64,000 bases of DNA from Cladopsammia gracilis (Eukaryota; Cnidaria; Anthozoa; Scleractinia; Dendrophylliidae). The stretch spans positions 594,501 to 658,500 of the forward strand of contig JAJGOT010000051.1 of assembly GCA_022457155.1 (NCBI GenBank), in the 5' to 3' direction. The notes beneath the pieces are model-generated. The model was not told the origin of the DNA. It saw only the letters and a list, made by a program, of their open reading frames with translations, and did not search any database. Position numbers and translations under genes: made by a program. Positions 22,962 through 34,476 of this stretch are shown piece by piece; positions within the stretch are counted from its first letter, which is position 1; every line of letters starts with the position of its first letter.

Positions 22962-23119
22962 AAAGGTATTTAACGCGCGAGTACTTTATTAGTGATGATA
23001 TATAGAGGTTACTTCACGGTTGGTGAGCGCGTATGATTTTTATTCACGAGTTGGGAAGAATCACAAACGAACGAGCGAGGCTTTGCGAGCGAGGCTTTCA
23101 CGAACCGTGAAGTAATTTG

Positions 23120-23792
23120 TTTATTATATGCATACTGAGATTTACACAACAGAAAAACAAGACGAAACGATTAAATTATCAACACTTCAGTAGAAGGGTT
23201 CTTGGTTTATTGTCAGACTCAGCTTTCAAGTGGAAAAATTCACCGAATTCACACATCTAACAAAAATAACCACGACAATAAGACTATACATAATGAGACA
23301 CTTTACGACAAAAACAAAGCAAGTTTGCGTACCTGTGTTTTGAAGTTTTTGCCGCTTTGATAACAACAACAAATGGCAAGAGTTCAAACTTGCTTTGCAT
23401 GTTTGGCGATTTAATTGCTTTTTTAGCTTCTTTTAGCCTTATTCTTTCTCCTGTTAAACGTATATTTTCCCTTTCAGCAAAATCTGTTAAAGTTCTTTTC
23501 TTTAGGTCCTCAGAAATCCGCATTAAACCCTTTTGTCGCCATGAATGAATGAATGAATGAATGAATTTCTTCGAGGCCCTCAAGGAGGGTGAAGGCACAC
23601 TGAATGGCGGGAATTCCCGCGTACGATTTTTGTCACTAGTGAAAAATGTCGTATCGCGATTCTGATTGGTCATACGATATTCTTCACTAGTGAGGAAAAT
23701 CGTATGACCAATAGGATGACTTGTTATACGTGAAGGGACGGTTTTTATCTCATAGTTTTCTGGTGTGTAAATCTCAGTATGTATATAATAAA
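23120..23792. mobile_element. DNA transposon with TTTATTATAT-CATACTGAG termini
   Basis: The left end TTTATTATATGCATACTGAG and right-end inverse TTTATTATATACATACTGAG, followed by ATTTACACA, define a 670-bp element. A minus-strand frame of 129 codons (23673-23284) encodes a charged peptide (RISEDLKKRTLTDFAEREN) and may be a cargo remnant; I recognise no domain. An additional pair TTACTTCACGGTT/AACCGTGAAGTAA (23009-23116) flanks its left side. Confidence 0.78.
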
Positions 23793-23955
23793 TATCGATA
23801 TTTTCACGTTACCTACCATGTTTGACCGTAGAAACCTTTGTAAAGTTTCGGGAAATAACGAAAACGTTCGTTCTTCTTTTGGCAATATTTCCGAACATGT
23901 TAAAAAACACTGGTATCTTTGTATCTAGCGTCTTTGAAAAATAAAAAAAACATCG

Positions 23956-24231
23956 TAAAGGCGAAGTAATACGGGCAACAAAATCGTTCAAATTGTGACG
24001 CAACATTGTTATGTTACAGGTATGTTGCAGCCCTGATGTTGCGCATATTGTCACCTAGGCGCGCAACAGATTTCATGTTGCAGAAAGTAGAAACGACGTC
24101 TATTTTCTGCAACATGAAAATGTTTTGCGCGTGTAGGTAGTAATATGCGCAACATCAGGGCTGCAACCTGCAACGCAACATTGTTTCGCGACAAGTTGCA
24201 CAATTTTGTTGTCCGTATTACCTCACCTTTA
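23956..24231. mobile_element. MITE with GTAATACGG-CAACAAAAT termini
   Basis: The left AAAGGCGAAGTAATACGGGC and inverted right AAAGGTGAGGTAATACGGAC ends match. Inner arms are CGCAACAT / GATGTTGCGC and GCAACATGAAA. The whole unit is a long imperfect palindrome. Confidence 0.78.
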
Positions 24232-24591
24232 AGGGAACTTCCATTGTCAGAACAAATTGACGTTAAATTGTTGGAAATAAAATCGAAATTTAGAATTTTT
24301 AAAAGAACAGGTGCAAATATAATTTTAGTGTACAAATAAAATGGATATAAATATCGCCTATTTTCGCTTTTAAATTTCCCGCGCGCCGCCATTTTGAATA
24401 TTTATGACGTGTTACGGTTGCCGCTATTGTTAAGAATCGAAGTTCTTTTGTATGCAACAATTAGACAACCGTAACACGTCATAAATATTCAAAATGGCGG
24501 CGCGCGAGAAATTTAAAATTATATTTACACCTGTTCTTTATTTCCAACAATTTAACGTCAATTTGTTATAACAGTGGAGGTTCCCTTTAAG
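24227..24591. mobile_element. MITE with CTTTAAGGGAAC termini
   Basis: The ends CTTTAAGGGAACTTCCA and inverted CTTTAAAGGGAACCTCCA, followed by matching AAATTGACGTTAAATTG arms, and an inner hairpin around AAATGGCGGCGCGC (24366-24512), define it. It abuts the preceding MITE and ends about 120 bp before the gene 2 SUEL exon. Confidence 0.8.
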
Positions 24592-24708
24592 AGATATTTC
24601 CGCACACCCATGTATTATCTTCTGTTTTTATGCACAATCTGTAACCATGGTGTAAAGTATTACCACACTTTGTTTACAACCAAGTAATAATTTTAAGTTT
24701 GTTTGCAG

Positions 24709-24996
24709 ATATAAGGATGATACGCACTGATTATGTTTGTGAGAATGATGTCATGCATTTGGACTGTGAACCACCCAATGTCCTTGAGATTCATGGGGCA
24801 GACTACGGTGGAGCAGCGGCTTTCATCTGCGGCAACGGTCTAGGATCGAACCAGTCATGTACACTGATAGATAGAACGCAGAAAGTGAGGTCTGCGTGCG
24901 ATGATAAGCCGAGTTGTTCCCTTGCAGCAATGACACACATATTTGGTGACCCTTGCCCGGGTTTAAACAAGTACCTCAACGTCATGTATGCCTGTG
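24709..24996 (+). CDS. Gene 2, SUEL lectin-domain exon
   Basis: This exon encodes one SUEL/galactose-binding lectin domain with eight cysteines in the family spacing, presumed to form four disulfides: YVCEND, LDCEP, FICGN, QSCTL, SACDD, PSCSL, DPCPG, YACG. The C-terminal signature FGDPCPGLNKYL is intact. The N-terminal YGR motif reads YGG, so the Arg usually linked to sugar contact is missing. A sequon NQS is present. The acceptor is GTTTGCAG and the donor G|GTAAGT, both phase 1. The assembled gene (19477-19552, 24709-24996, 27605-27990) predicts 249 residues. It should act outside the cell as a glycan-recognition domain; the ligand is unknown. Two MITEs sit immediately upstream in the intron. 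Confidence 0.9.
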
Positions 24997-25644
24997 GTAA
25001 GTTCAATACTACTTAATTCTAGTGTGCTGTTTTAAGTATGCTTCTTTCATTCGCGTTAGACTATAGATGTGTGTGTTTTTTTTTGGGGGGGAAGGGGGGG
25101 GGGGGGGGGAATTTCTCAGTTTCTTCCTACAAACACTAGGAATAGTGTTTCATGATATTTCATCAGGCATCCAAACTTCTCGAAGCGGGTTAAGAAAGCT
25201 CGGCTGTGCCTCGTTTTTTAACTCTCTTCCTTGCGTTTGACATATTATTTGTCAGTTTTCTAGGACCTCTTTAGTCGAATGGCAATCTCTATTGTACTTT
25301 CTGCATTTAAAGTTTTTCTTCCAAGCTCTTTTCTACTTTGTCAATCAACGAAACTTCCCTTCTCCACTTCTGAGGTCCTTGTTTAACTCGTGCCTCACTG
25401 AGACGATCCTTTGCGACGTCCTTCTACCCTAGTGCGTCGATACCCAACGCATTTAAATCACATTTTCACACAAATTGAAGTGAATATAAAAACATCCAAA
25501 AGGTCTACCACCTGAGTCCAGCTCATCGTAGAGCAGGCTTTTGGGAATCCTTTTGTCATCATGCAATAAATACGTTTTTTTAAAGCAACAGTAATTACTA
25601 TGAAAAGAAGAAAGTGAACATAACAATAACAAATAATATATAGA
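24997..25644. other. Gene 2 intron 2, left part
   Basis: Contains T and G homopolymer runs (25076-25110). Nothing else recognised. Confidence 0.5.
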
Positions 25645-26690
25645 GATAGGCTGAGCCTAACAGCGTAGCACTTTGAACAAGCTTAACTAAGATGAAAGGT
25701 CGGAAGCACAAGAATTAAGATTGACGACCGTACAAAAGTTCACAAAACAACTTTTTTCTGTCTAGAATAACTAGTACGATTACTTTCCGAATAAAATTCA
25801 GATTTTGTTTGTCAAAAATTGCCCGAGAAACTGATTTGGAAAATACACAAACATATTTGCATAAGGCGACGCGAGTGAAGATAGAAAATCTAAGTCGTGT
25901 TTTGTTTACATAAAATCGCTTTTCAATCTATGTAATGAATGAACAAATACATAAAAATGGACAACACAATCTTCTTTCAAAAAATGTTATTCAAATCTCC
26001 ATTAGTTTATGTTTAAAAGCAAAACACACCATTTATAGCGCATCAAGGCAGAGCTGCCCTCGATAAAATTCAAGATAACACGACTTAATTTGAGCACGTT
26101 TCATAAACATGTCTCCAAAACTTAAGCGGAACACAAATGAAAAGTCAGTAAAAAATTGATATCAACATAAATTCTCATCGAAAAATGTGATTTACACGTA
26201 CTTTACCTTTAACTCACTGGACTGCTTGGAAATTCGTTTAAACTCCGCTTCTTCGGTTCTGAAATCCGTAATAAAAACAAGGCATCTCCCCGCATTGCTC
26301 CTGCATTGATAAAAACGTGTGAATCGAAGCAAGATTTTATCCCTGAAAGCTCTTCTTTTTCCACTAAAGCTTCTTCTGAGTATCCCTTAATTGGTATCCT
26401 TGTCTTGAGTAGCAAACCGCGAAAAAATGCAGGGAAATAACAACTTTACTGCTCCGCCAAACACTGCGAAAGATCCAACTTTTCGGCTGTGTAGCCGCGC
26501 GTGTGGCGTCATGCGCGCATGTTTTGCGACGTCATACGCGCCTGCGAGTTTGCCTTGCGCGACGCCGCACCGACACATGTCACGGAGGCGCGCCCGCGAA
26601 ACATTCCGCTAGCCATGACCATAAAAAATGACGGGCATAGGTTCTATGAGTATGGGGCTGCGCAGCCGGGCCTTCGGGCCGGCAAGTGCT
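25645..26690. repeat. Dispersed 1.1-kb repeat A, copy 2
   Basis: Second copy of the block at 3990-5129, in the same orientation, within intron 2 of gene 2. It lacks about 100 bp near the start of copy 1 and has a more GC-rich tail with CGCGC and GACGTCATACGCGCC. The shared tail hairpin reads GCCGGGCCTTCGGGCCGGC. Confidence 0.7.
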
Positions 26691-27237
26691 TCGAGTCGCC
26701 AGCGAGGTTATAATTGTTATGAGATAAAAATTATATATATTTCAAAATTAGCAATGGCTTTTAAAAGTCAGTTATGTTCTGTTGGACAGATACACCTGAT
26801 TGAAAAAAACGTTGTCGCATAAAGGTACAAAGCATAGACGATACGAACGAATGTTTTTTCTTGGAAACGGAGAAAACTTGTTGTGTTCACACAATATGTG
26901 CCCAAAATCAACGTCTGAAAATATTTTATGAAGGAATAGGTCTCAAATATCAATATATGGAATGTTAATAAGTTCAAAGACAGTGTAGATGAGCCATGTG
27001 GATCGTTCACTCTTTTAGATTGGAAATCATCACTTTACCTTGCTATAATCTCCACCTCTTAGTGTACACCTTGAAAACAGAATATAACATTGCAGTATGG
27101 TAATAACAATAGTATACTAAGTATGGCTCTCATTTTAACTTAGTTCATTTCATGTAAAACATTTTCTCCTGTTTTCCTGTGATAACCTATCGTGTGTCAT
27201 TAATAATTTGCTCAATTAAAACCCAACATTAAATCAA
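26691..27237. other. Gene 2 intron 2, middle part
   Basis: AT-rich; nothing recognised between repeat A copy 2 and the element at 27238. Confidence 0.5.
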
Positions 27238-27560
27238 AGGCTCCTATGAGCCAACTCGTGAATACCAAACAACCTTCTGACCCTCCCTTCTCCTATATCC
27301 CTTGTGTCCAACCGATCGCCCCAACCCTCTGCGTCCAACTCCCCACCCTCCCCTTCTTCCACCGCCATCCCCACAGGTAAGGCAGATGACCATAAACCAT
27401 CGCATTTGAAAAGGGTAAAGTATATTCGCAAGCCTTATGTACTGCTCAGCGGAATTACCAAGAAAAGTTTAAAGCTAAAAGAAGGAGTCAAAGTTTGCAT
27501 AATTATCTCCGTATACTATATCTCATTTAATGCTTCGCGTATTCACGACATGAAAAGTTG
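27238..27560 (+). mobile_element. Diverged copy of the 10537-10944 element
   Basis: It shares the ordered landmarks GGCTCCTATGAGCC, CCTCCCTTCTCC, CCACCCTCTGCGTCCAACTCC-type tract, GGTAAGGCAG, GCAAGCCTTATG, GGAATTACCAA and GCTTCGCG. It sits directly upstream of the gene 2 stalk exon (27605). Confidence 0.65.
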
Positions 27561-27604
27561 AAAGAGAGTAACGCTCTATTTTGTTTATTGTTATTTCGAT
27601 TTAG

Positions 27605-27990
27605 TGAAACCAATCGACGCTACCACACCTGCTACAACTCCGGCTACAACCCCGGCTACAACCCCGGCTACAAGACAGGCATCTAAGATTTCCACCGTTG
27701 AAGGCACTACTACAACTAAAAACACTTTAATGATGAACCGCACTAATATCGCAAACATCACTCAGCCACCGTCCATTGAACCCACCCAGAGGACCTCAAA
27801 GAAGAAAACACTCACCACCCGACCAGGCGTGGAAGGCCCTAAGACACAGAAAGTCATTCCGGTGTTTGATCCATCGAACAGCGTCGAGTTAGAATACATT
27901 TCTAATTCAGCCAAAGCCATGAGAATGAATGCCGTGGGGTTTCGCTCCTGGGTTTGTATTGCCTGTGTGATTTCATTCTGGTGGCTGTAG
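27605..27990 (+). CDS. Gene 2, Thr-rich stalk and GPI-type C-terminus
   Basis: The terminal exon begins after TTTCGATTTAG and continues in phase 1 from the SUEL exon (junction Val). It encodes 127 residues: four ATTP repeats, a Thr/Ser/Pro-rich stalk with sequons NRT and NIT suited to heavy O-glycosylation, then a C-terminal hydrophobic tail, FRSWVCIACVISFWWL, ending directly at the stop codon. Small residues (SNSA, about residues 221-224 of the assembled protein) precede the tail by a short polar spacer, the pattern of a GPI attachment signal. With no residues after the hydrophobic stretch, a normal transmembrane anchor is less likely. The stalk is about 85 residues, long enough to hold the lectin domain off the membrane. 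Confidence 0.8.
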
Positions 27991-28173
27991 AGGGTTTCTG
28001 AAGAACTCTATTTAATTTAGAATTACAAGAGCAAATTGTGTAAGAGAACAGATCCCCAATACATTTAAAATTATTATTATTACTAGAAATACGTGTCTCG
28101 CAGAACCTCGCGAAGCTCGGGGGAGGATGCACTGCAAAATTTTAGCGATGTGGGCCTTTAATTGGTCGTGTTT

Positions 28174-29180
28174 CACCGAGAGCAGGGGGGGGGGGGGGGG
28201 GGGCGGGGCGTTGGAAGCCTATCCCATGATGCAGCGCAACGAGTGACCGGCGACATTTGAAGCGAATAAACAAACTTTTTGTAAAATCTCATATTTCGGT
28301 GATTTTTTTGATGCATCACTAGCATTTTAACATTAATAACGTATTCCTTAATATCATAACGACTTAAAACATCAGATCCCTCCAGATCCCTCCAGGTTTT
28401 TCAAGCTGAATAAAACCATTAAAGTGTGGGTACTTTCAGTCAATGCTTTGAATTGACGGCGAGCTGATTTAGGAAATTCTCGCACGTTTGCAGAGTTGAA
28501 TATGAAAATTCTTTGAGGAATAAAACGAATTTAGACCGAAGCAAGTTCAAGAAAATGAGTATAAAAAGGGTTACATTGTATTTCCAAAAGCCGTCTTGAA
28601 CAAAGGATAGCGAAAAAAATCTTGGTAAATACATCAGTGCTGAAAGCTCAAATCAGTACAAAACACGCAGCAAAATTAAATATATGCGCGCTATATCGCG
28701 TGCTATATCGCGCGTACAAGCTAGCTGTACGCGTCAGTTACAGTTTTTCCTGTCGTTGACATCAGAACTACTGTGTCTAGCTAAAACCGTGGATAAATCA
28801 AATAGTTATTAAGAGAAGAACTTTTTCCCCAAAGGTTTTCAGTTTTTTAGAGCACTTATTTGGTTAACACAGTGCAAGAGTGTCGTCATATGCGTGGACA
28901 AGCAGTTGGATGCTTACGCGTTCAAGCGCGCGCAAATTTCGTTTGTCGTGTCATCCTTTAAACAAATTTTCGAAAGCATGTATCTGTTCGTTGCAAGAGA
29001 AGTTTTCTTGACATTGCAAATCCTGACAAAAGAAGACCGACAGACAAGAGGCCTTGAAAAGGGTGTCTTGACAGCCACTGCTTGCCTCGGCGATCAGTGG
29101 CAAATGCGAGGTCACGTGATGAGACATTATGGGATAGGCTTCCAACCCCCCTTCCCCCCCACCCCCCTGCACCGAGAGTA
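28174..29180. mobile_element. DNA transposon with CACCGAG-(G)n termini
   Basis: TTTCACCGAGAGCAGGGGGG with TTGGAAGCCTATCCCATGAT at the left is mirrored by ATTATGGGATAGGCTTCCAA with CCCCCTGCACCGAGAG at the right. It begins about 180 bp after the gene 2 stop codon, so it may cut into the 3' UTR. No recognisable coding content. Confidence 0.78.
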
Positions 29181-29427
29181 AACATTTTTTCACGACGGTG
29201 AGTAAACCGTCAGCCCGGCCGCCGCCGTGAATAAACATGAGAGCTCGCCATTGTCAGCGGTCGCGATTTGTTGCTAGGCAACTGCACGACATCTTCAGTA
29301 TATATATATAAACTTTTCGCTCGATTGCGCGCGGCTCAGCTCCCGAGACCCGAGCACCCGAGCGGCCTTCGGCCGCCAAATTTATTAACCTCGCTACGCT
29401 CGGGCCTTCGGCCCTCGCTTCGCGAGG

Positions 29428-29428
29428 A

Positions 29429-29467
<39 letters not shown>
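29428..29467. repeat. (ATT)n microsatellite
   Basis: About 13 ATT units, preceded by CpG-rich hairpins (GAGCGGCCTTCGGCCGC, CGGGCCTTCGGCCC) at 29357-29427. Confidence 0.95.
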
Positions 29468-29959
29468 TAAAATGTATTATTAGTTCCGTGTCATTCTGTG
29501 AAGTTATTGTAGAGACGATACTTGATTGGTCAGTGTAAATGACGTCATATATTTTAAGAATTGGCACGTTTCTGTTGATCTTAAAACCATGGGAAACTAG
29601 ACTTAAAGCAACTTCCACAGTATGGGCGTAAACTAATAACATATTTTAAATAATTATCATGACGCATGAGGATCTGCTCTTTTATCTCATTTTCTCTTGA
29701 TATCATAATTCTCTAAAAGTCTAATTTAGAATTTGAATTATGATAACTGGACTGAGTGGAGTCCAATTCGGTAATGTAGGCATACAAGTGGTTAACAAAA
29801 TCGGACGTCCTCATAGCTGGAGTCCGATTTGTTAATCACGAGTATGATTAGTAATAGTAATTGAACTGAGTGGAGTACAATTCGGAGAGTAATCGGGCGA
29901 GTAATTTCAAATCGGCCGAGCGCGTAGCGCGAGGACGATTTGAAATTACGAGTAGGTTC

Positions 29960-30150
29960 TCGAACGTCAGTCGCCAGTTACACACTTGCTCAATAGTTGC
30001 TAACACTCAGTAACCGCGCCGGCAAGGTCTCTTTAGCTTTGCCGATTTGTCGGCAGCTCAAATTATTGGCGGCCTAATCCAGGCGCACAACGAATGTGTG
30101 GAACGTGGGCGAGCGAGCTGATTTGACGGAGTCGATCTGGAAAGGTGGGA
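29960..30150. repeat. Inverted duplicate of the gene 3 upstream sequence
   Basis: The reverse complement matches 38860-39050, best over CAAATTATTGGCGGCCTAAT, CTCTTTAGCTTTGCCGAT and GCGAGCGAGCTGATTTGACG. The two segments are 8.7 kb apart. No signal exon follows this copy on the minus strand. Confidence 0.75.
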
Positions 30151-30959
30151 AAATAAACCGAATAGCATAATTTTCTGTTGTTATTTAACGATGAACTGTC
30201 TGGATTTGATTAGTTTTGTCTCTTAAAGGAAATGAAATGAGAATGAGGTTTTTTTATCGATTAATAAAGTAGTCGTGAAGCTTTTGATTTGCTTTGCCAA
30301 CTTATAGAACTTATAGAATTCAATAGACTAATAGGCTCTTGTTTATGCCCCTTTAGTCTTTATGGACTAGAAAGACTGATAAATGCATTATAAATATAAG
30401 GCGCCAACGCTGCATTTTGGTTTTAAGATAAATGAAAGGACCTGCATCACGAAAAAAATGCTTATGTGCATGGTTAATTGTCATACATAGAACGACTTGA
30501 AAGCAATCAACACAGTGTTGCTACTTGCATACTATCAAGTTAAAATCGCATCAAGCAGGACGAAAACATTTCAAGTTATAAGCCTTTAACATCTTTAGTC
30601 TTTAATTGTATGGCCTCTTCCTAAAAATATATATATTATAAAGCTACTGATTTGTCTATTTAACAACAAGGACCACAAAGAAGAAACATGAAAGTAACAG
30701 CTTTAATAGTTTTCATTGTAGTCAGTTATTCGTATTTGAAATATGTAAACCAATGAAAATTTTTAAGGGTAAAGTTTGACTGAATAGCAAAATAGAGTAA
30801 AGCCTTTTTGTTTAATCTTGAATAAACAAAAATCTTAATGATGATGTTTTTGGTATTTATTGGCAGCAAAGGATTGAAAAGTGTCATTATCTTTTCTTAA
30901 AGCTTTCGTTGGTGACTGAGGTTTGGCAATCATCATGTTCAGTCATCAAATCTGTCAGT
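30151..30959. other. Intergenic, unassigned
   Basis: AT-rich; nothing recognised. Confidence 0.45.
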
Positions 30960-31205
30960 TGGTTGATGCAGCCTGCGCAATATAAATACCTAAATTATTA
31001 TTATTAATACTAATAATACTGTTTTTTAATTTATTATTTTAATCTACTATTTATTGTAATCTGAACTGCTTTAACCTGAACCCTCGTAATAAGCCTAACT
31101 TAAATATACCTACCCGCCTCGACTAGTTTTTCAACTACTTCTGCATGGGTAGGTACTATTTAAATCGTTAATATTTGTTATTTAATAAAGTGTTGTTGTT
31201 GTTAC
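30960..31205 (+). mobile_element. 3' end of a LINE-like retrotransposon
   Basis: An AT-rich stretch ends in ATTTAATAAAGTGTTGTTGTTGTT, the polyadenylation-like tail with a GTT microsatellite seen at 3' ends of non-LTR elements. No reverse transcriptase frame is present, so it is a 5'-truncated fragment. Confidence 0.45.
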
Positions 31206-31380
31206 GATCATACAGTTTCTGCGACCAACTACATCTACTGTATATTCATTTCCAGGGAATCTGGTCATAACCAAGAGACTCAAGCTCCGCAATTTTGCCA
31301 AGTCTCTTTGTTTTTTTTCCATTTTCCATTTTCCATTTTATTTATTTTGCCATTTACCACATTACAAAAAAATATATATG

Positions 31381-31385
<5 letters not shown>

Positions 31386-31434
<49 letters not shown>

Positions 31435-31445
31435 TAATAATAATC
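31386..31445. repeat. (AAT)n microsatellite
   Basis: About 18 AAT units with one interruption, following TATATATGTATATATAATAA. Confidence 0.95.
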
Positions 31446-31684
31446 ATACAACACACTAGAAATTTATAATAACTTAAAAGACGATAGACTACAAGACGAT
31501 AGACTACAAGTCTGGTCTCTCTACCAGGTCAACTTTCTTTTGCCAGGTCTCTTTATCTCGAGCGAGTCGGGTGAACCGCCATTTTCGGCCACAGGATGGG
31601 TAAAAACAACAGAAAATGATTATTTTCTCTTGGTGAAAATGTGGTCTTGTAAAGTGTACCAGGGAAAACTCTAGTCACGCGTTT

Positions 31685-31822
31685 TAGAATGTTTTTTAAT
31701 TGAGTTTGGATAGCATTTTCACGCTTGCTTTGGTTTTGCATTGTCAAGCCAAAACCAATTGTGACTTGCTCATACGCGATTTCCCGCGCTTGGCGCCAGC
31801 TACATGTATTTGCAACTTGTTT
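31685..31822. mobile_element. CCAAT-rich MITE, copy 2 (partial, inverted)
   Basis: The reverse complement shares the TGGCGCCAAGCGCGGGAAA core, the GATTGGTTTTGG-like segment and the TCAATT-type terminus with the copy at 1068-1348. Only about half of the element is recognisable. Confidence 0.55.
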
Positions 31823-32762
31823 TGAGTTTGTTATGATAATAAGCCCCAAGCATTTCTTCGGTATTCAGTTAGTCACGATTATGATGCAAAATGTTTTTAA
31901 CAACATCCTCACTGAAAACCGTGGATTAAGACTTCGTTCTTGTGCTGTGCCACAGGTTCGGCATACGACACATCAGAATTTTTGGTGATTTTCTGAATTT
32001 ATATAATACGAATTTCGTTCGAATTACTGCAGAAGTGCCAAATCAGTTTGAATTATTTACTCGCTACCTGAGCCATGTAGCATGGCATAGCTTCACGAAA
32101 CGATAATTGCCCTGCCGAAAACTTAATTAAAACATTTCTTGTGCTTCTGACGAATTCAATTTTTGAATTTATGCTAAGTTCAGTTGTCGACATCTGAACT
32201 CACCGAAAACAGCATTCGTTCCCCTGTTCTAATATCCAAGATGGCAGGTGTTGCTATAAACCGTCGACGAGGTTTATTCCACTCTAAGTCAGAGCCTCTG
32301 GAGCCAGGGGACTGTTCTAAACTCACGAACAGGAAACGTTCCTATTCAAGGTGCCGGGGACTACAATATAAACATGGCGGGGGTGCTTGTCGTACCCTTT
32401 TCGGGTCAAAATTTGTATATTGGTACCGCTTAGGGTGCTAAAATCTAAAATGACCACGGTGTTGACTTAGAATTCATGGCACCTCTAAGAGCTAAATAAT
32501 CATTCGAGCCACGCCTATGAAAAGAGATTCGGGTACCTTTTAGGGTGTTTTTCGAACATTTCTGACGAGCACCGGTATTAATTTGTGGTCCGCTATAAGA
32601 AGACCAACTGCAATGAAGACTGAGATTCCTCGTACCGTATATGTTTTCAATTCACAAATATTAGAAAATGTCAATTTTAGCGAAATTATTTGACACTGGA
32701 TTCCCATACAAAAACTATCATAACGACAAAACTGGCAGCGACAAACCAGTGAAGAGTGCCGG
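31823..32762. other. Intergenic, unassigned
   Basis: Words such as GTACCGCTTAGGGTG and GGTACCTTTTAGGGTG suggest a decayed repeat, but I cannot delimit it. No exon. Confidence 0.4.
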
Positions 32763-33040
32763 ATCTATCATAGACCTGGATCAGTAAAAGTCTTGAAATA
32801 GTATAGGTAAAAACGGCAAACTGATCCTTACGGCAAGAAGAAGAGATTGAGTCAGAAGTGAAATAAAAAAACAAACAATTGAATCCATTTTTTTAGCCCC
32901 CGTAGAAGGGGGAGAAGCGAAATATCGGGCAAATATATTCAACTGTTTTTTATTTCACTTCTGTCTTAATCTCTTCTCCTTGCCGTAAGGATCAGTTTGC
33001 CGTTTTTTCCTATTCTCATACGATAAAGTCTAGATTCCAT
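32763..33040. mobile_element. Fold-back element with about 70-bp near-perfect core stem
   Basis: AAAACGGCAAACTGATCCTT followed by ACGGCAAG and AGAAGTGAAATAAAAA (32808-32880) is mirrored at 32945-33008. The stem extends, less perfectly, to 32763 and 33040. The loop of about 50 bp contains CCCCCGTAGAAGGGGG. Confidence 0.82.
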
Positions 33041-33322
33041 AGCTTAGAAGGAGGTCGGACACCTTATTGAGACTTATAAAACGGAGTAACTGGTTAGCTT
33101 TCAGTTGAGGTTAGGGGTAGCAGTTTATATATTTAAATTTAAGACTAAGCAACCCGAGAAGCTAGGTGGTACAGTGGTACGGTAGGCTATGTAAGTCTAA
33201 ACTGAGTGGGGATTTTAGATTTTCCTTTTTACACTTAAAAAATTATTGAAAATAAAATTCTAAGTGTCGACATTACGTTATATAATTCTTAGTAAGTGTC
33301 CGACCTCCTTCTGAGCTATAGA
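33038..33322. mobile_element. MITE with GGTCGGACAC termini
   Basis: CATAGCTTAGAAGGAGGTCG and the inverted ATAGCTCAGAAGGAGGTCG ends bound a 285-bp AT-rich element adjoining the preceding fold-back. A tRNA A-box-like sequence (TAGGTGGTACAGTGGTAC, 33164-33181) lies inside. Confidence 0.65.
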
Positions 33323-34476
33323 ACTTCCCATACAAACACTGTATTTGGCGTCATGTTTGTCCCCCACAAGCGCGATGTCCTCTACATTTTTCGGTACGTA
33401 GCAAATTTTGGAGGCAAAACACGCATTACAAATTACAGGCATTTCAACTGGTCAGGCACGTTGTCTAAACCCACACGTTGGCGTGCATTTGCAAAATGAT
33501 GAAACCATTATTTAATTTTTTTACTAACCACAACACAGTGTGCTTTCATATTCTGCGAATAAATTCATTACATTCCGGTATTTTTGGACTTCTTTATTTG
33601 TCTGACCTACCAATCTTGACAAACCACAATACAACGATGCATACTGGGCACCCGTGCATTTTAAAATAGCGGATATGTTCGGTGGCCTGTTTGGTGGTTT
33701 TAGTGGTAAACAAGTGTAAACAATTGTCATGTTTCACTATGTTTTGTGGCCGTTTCGGCGCCGTCTTTCATTTCCCTTTCAAAAACAATCATTTCCAAGT
33801 ATCAATGTGATTTGGGTCTTTACACGACGTATAAACCAAGTATATAGTATACATTAATTGCAAAAAATGTGACTTCCCAATTGTCTTTGTTCCTATTAAC
33901 CATCACGTTCGCATTGAGTATGTTTGCTAAAGGCCAACAGCCTCAAAAATATATATTTCATACCGATTACGAAGCCGCTTCATTTAAGACTAAAAAAGAT
34001 GGCATTATTCAGAGATGATAGATTTTAATCCATTACCCCTGCTATACCGACGACGCAAATTTTCTTTTCTTAAAGGAAATCAGCACTGGCGAATGCGCCC
34101 CAACGTCAGCGATATAGCCGTTGAAAAATTGGTGATTTTAATTGGTAATCCAATCAGGATAAAGAAAATGGTTGTGTACGTGTCATTGTGCATCATGATA
34201 AGGAAGTAAAATCATGTGTAATAAACAAATAAGCGTGAACGTCGAAGCTTTTATGCTACTTCACTAAGCATTTGCAAATAAAGCACAAAATGCGGTATTA
34301 TTTTCAACTGCTTTAGTTGCATCAATACCTTTCAGTGATTCTTTCAGTGGGACTCCGAAGATCACATAGCCCTTTTAGTACTTTCACTGATTCTTTCAAT
34401 AGGACTTCATTTTCTGATCATTTATTGCAAAGTGACGATTGGAATACTATTAAGGTCCAGGTAAATGGTTGCGGTA
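33323..34476. other. Intergenic, unassigned
   Basis: No exon or repeat that I can support. Confidence 0.45.
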
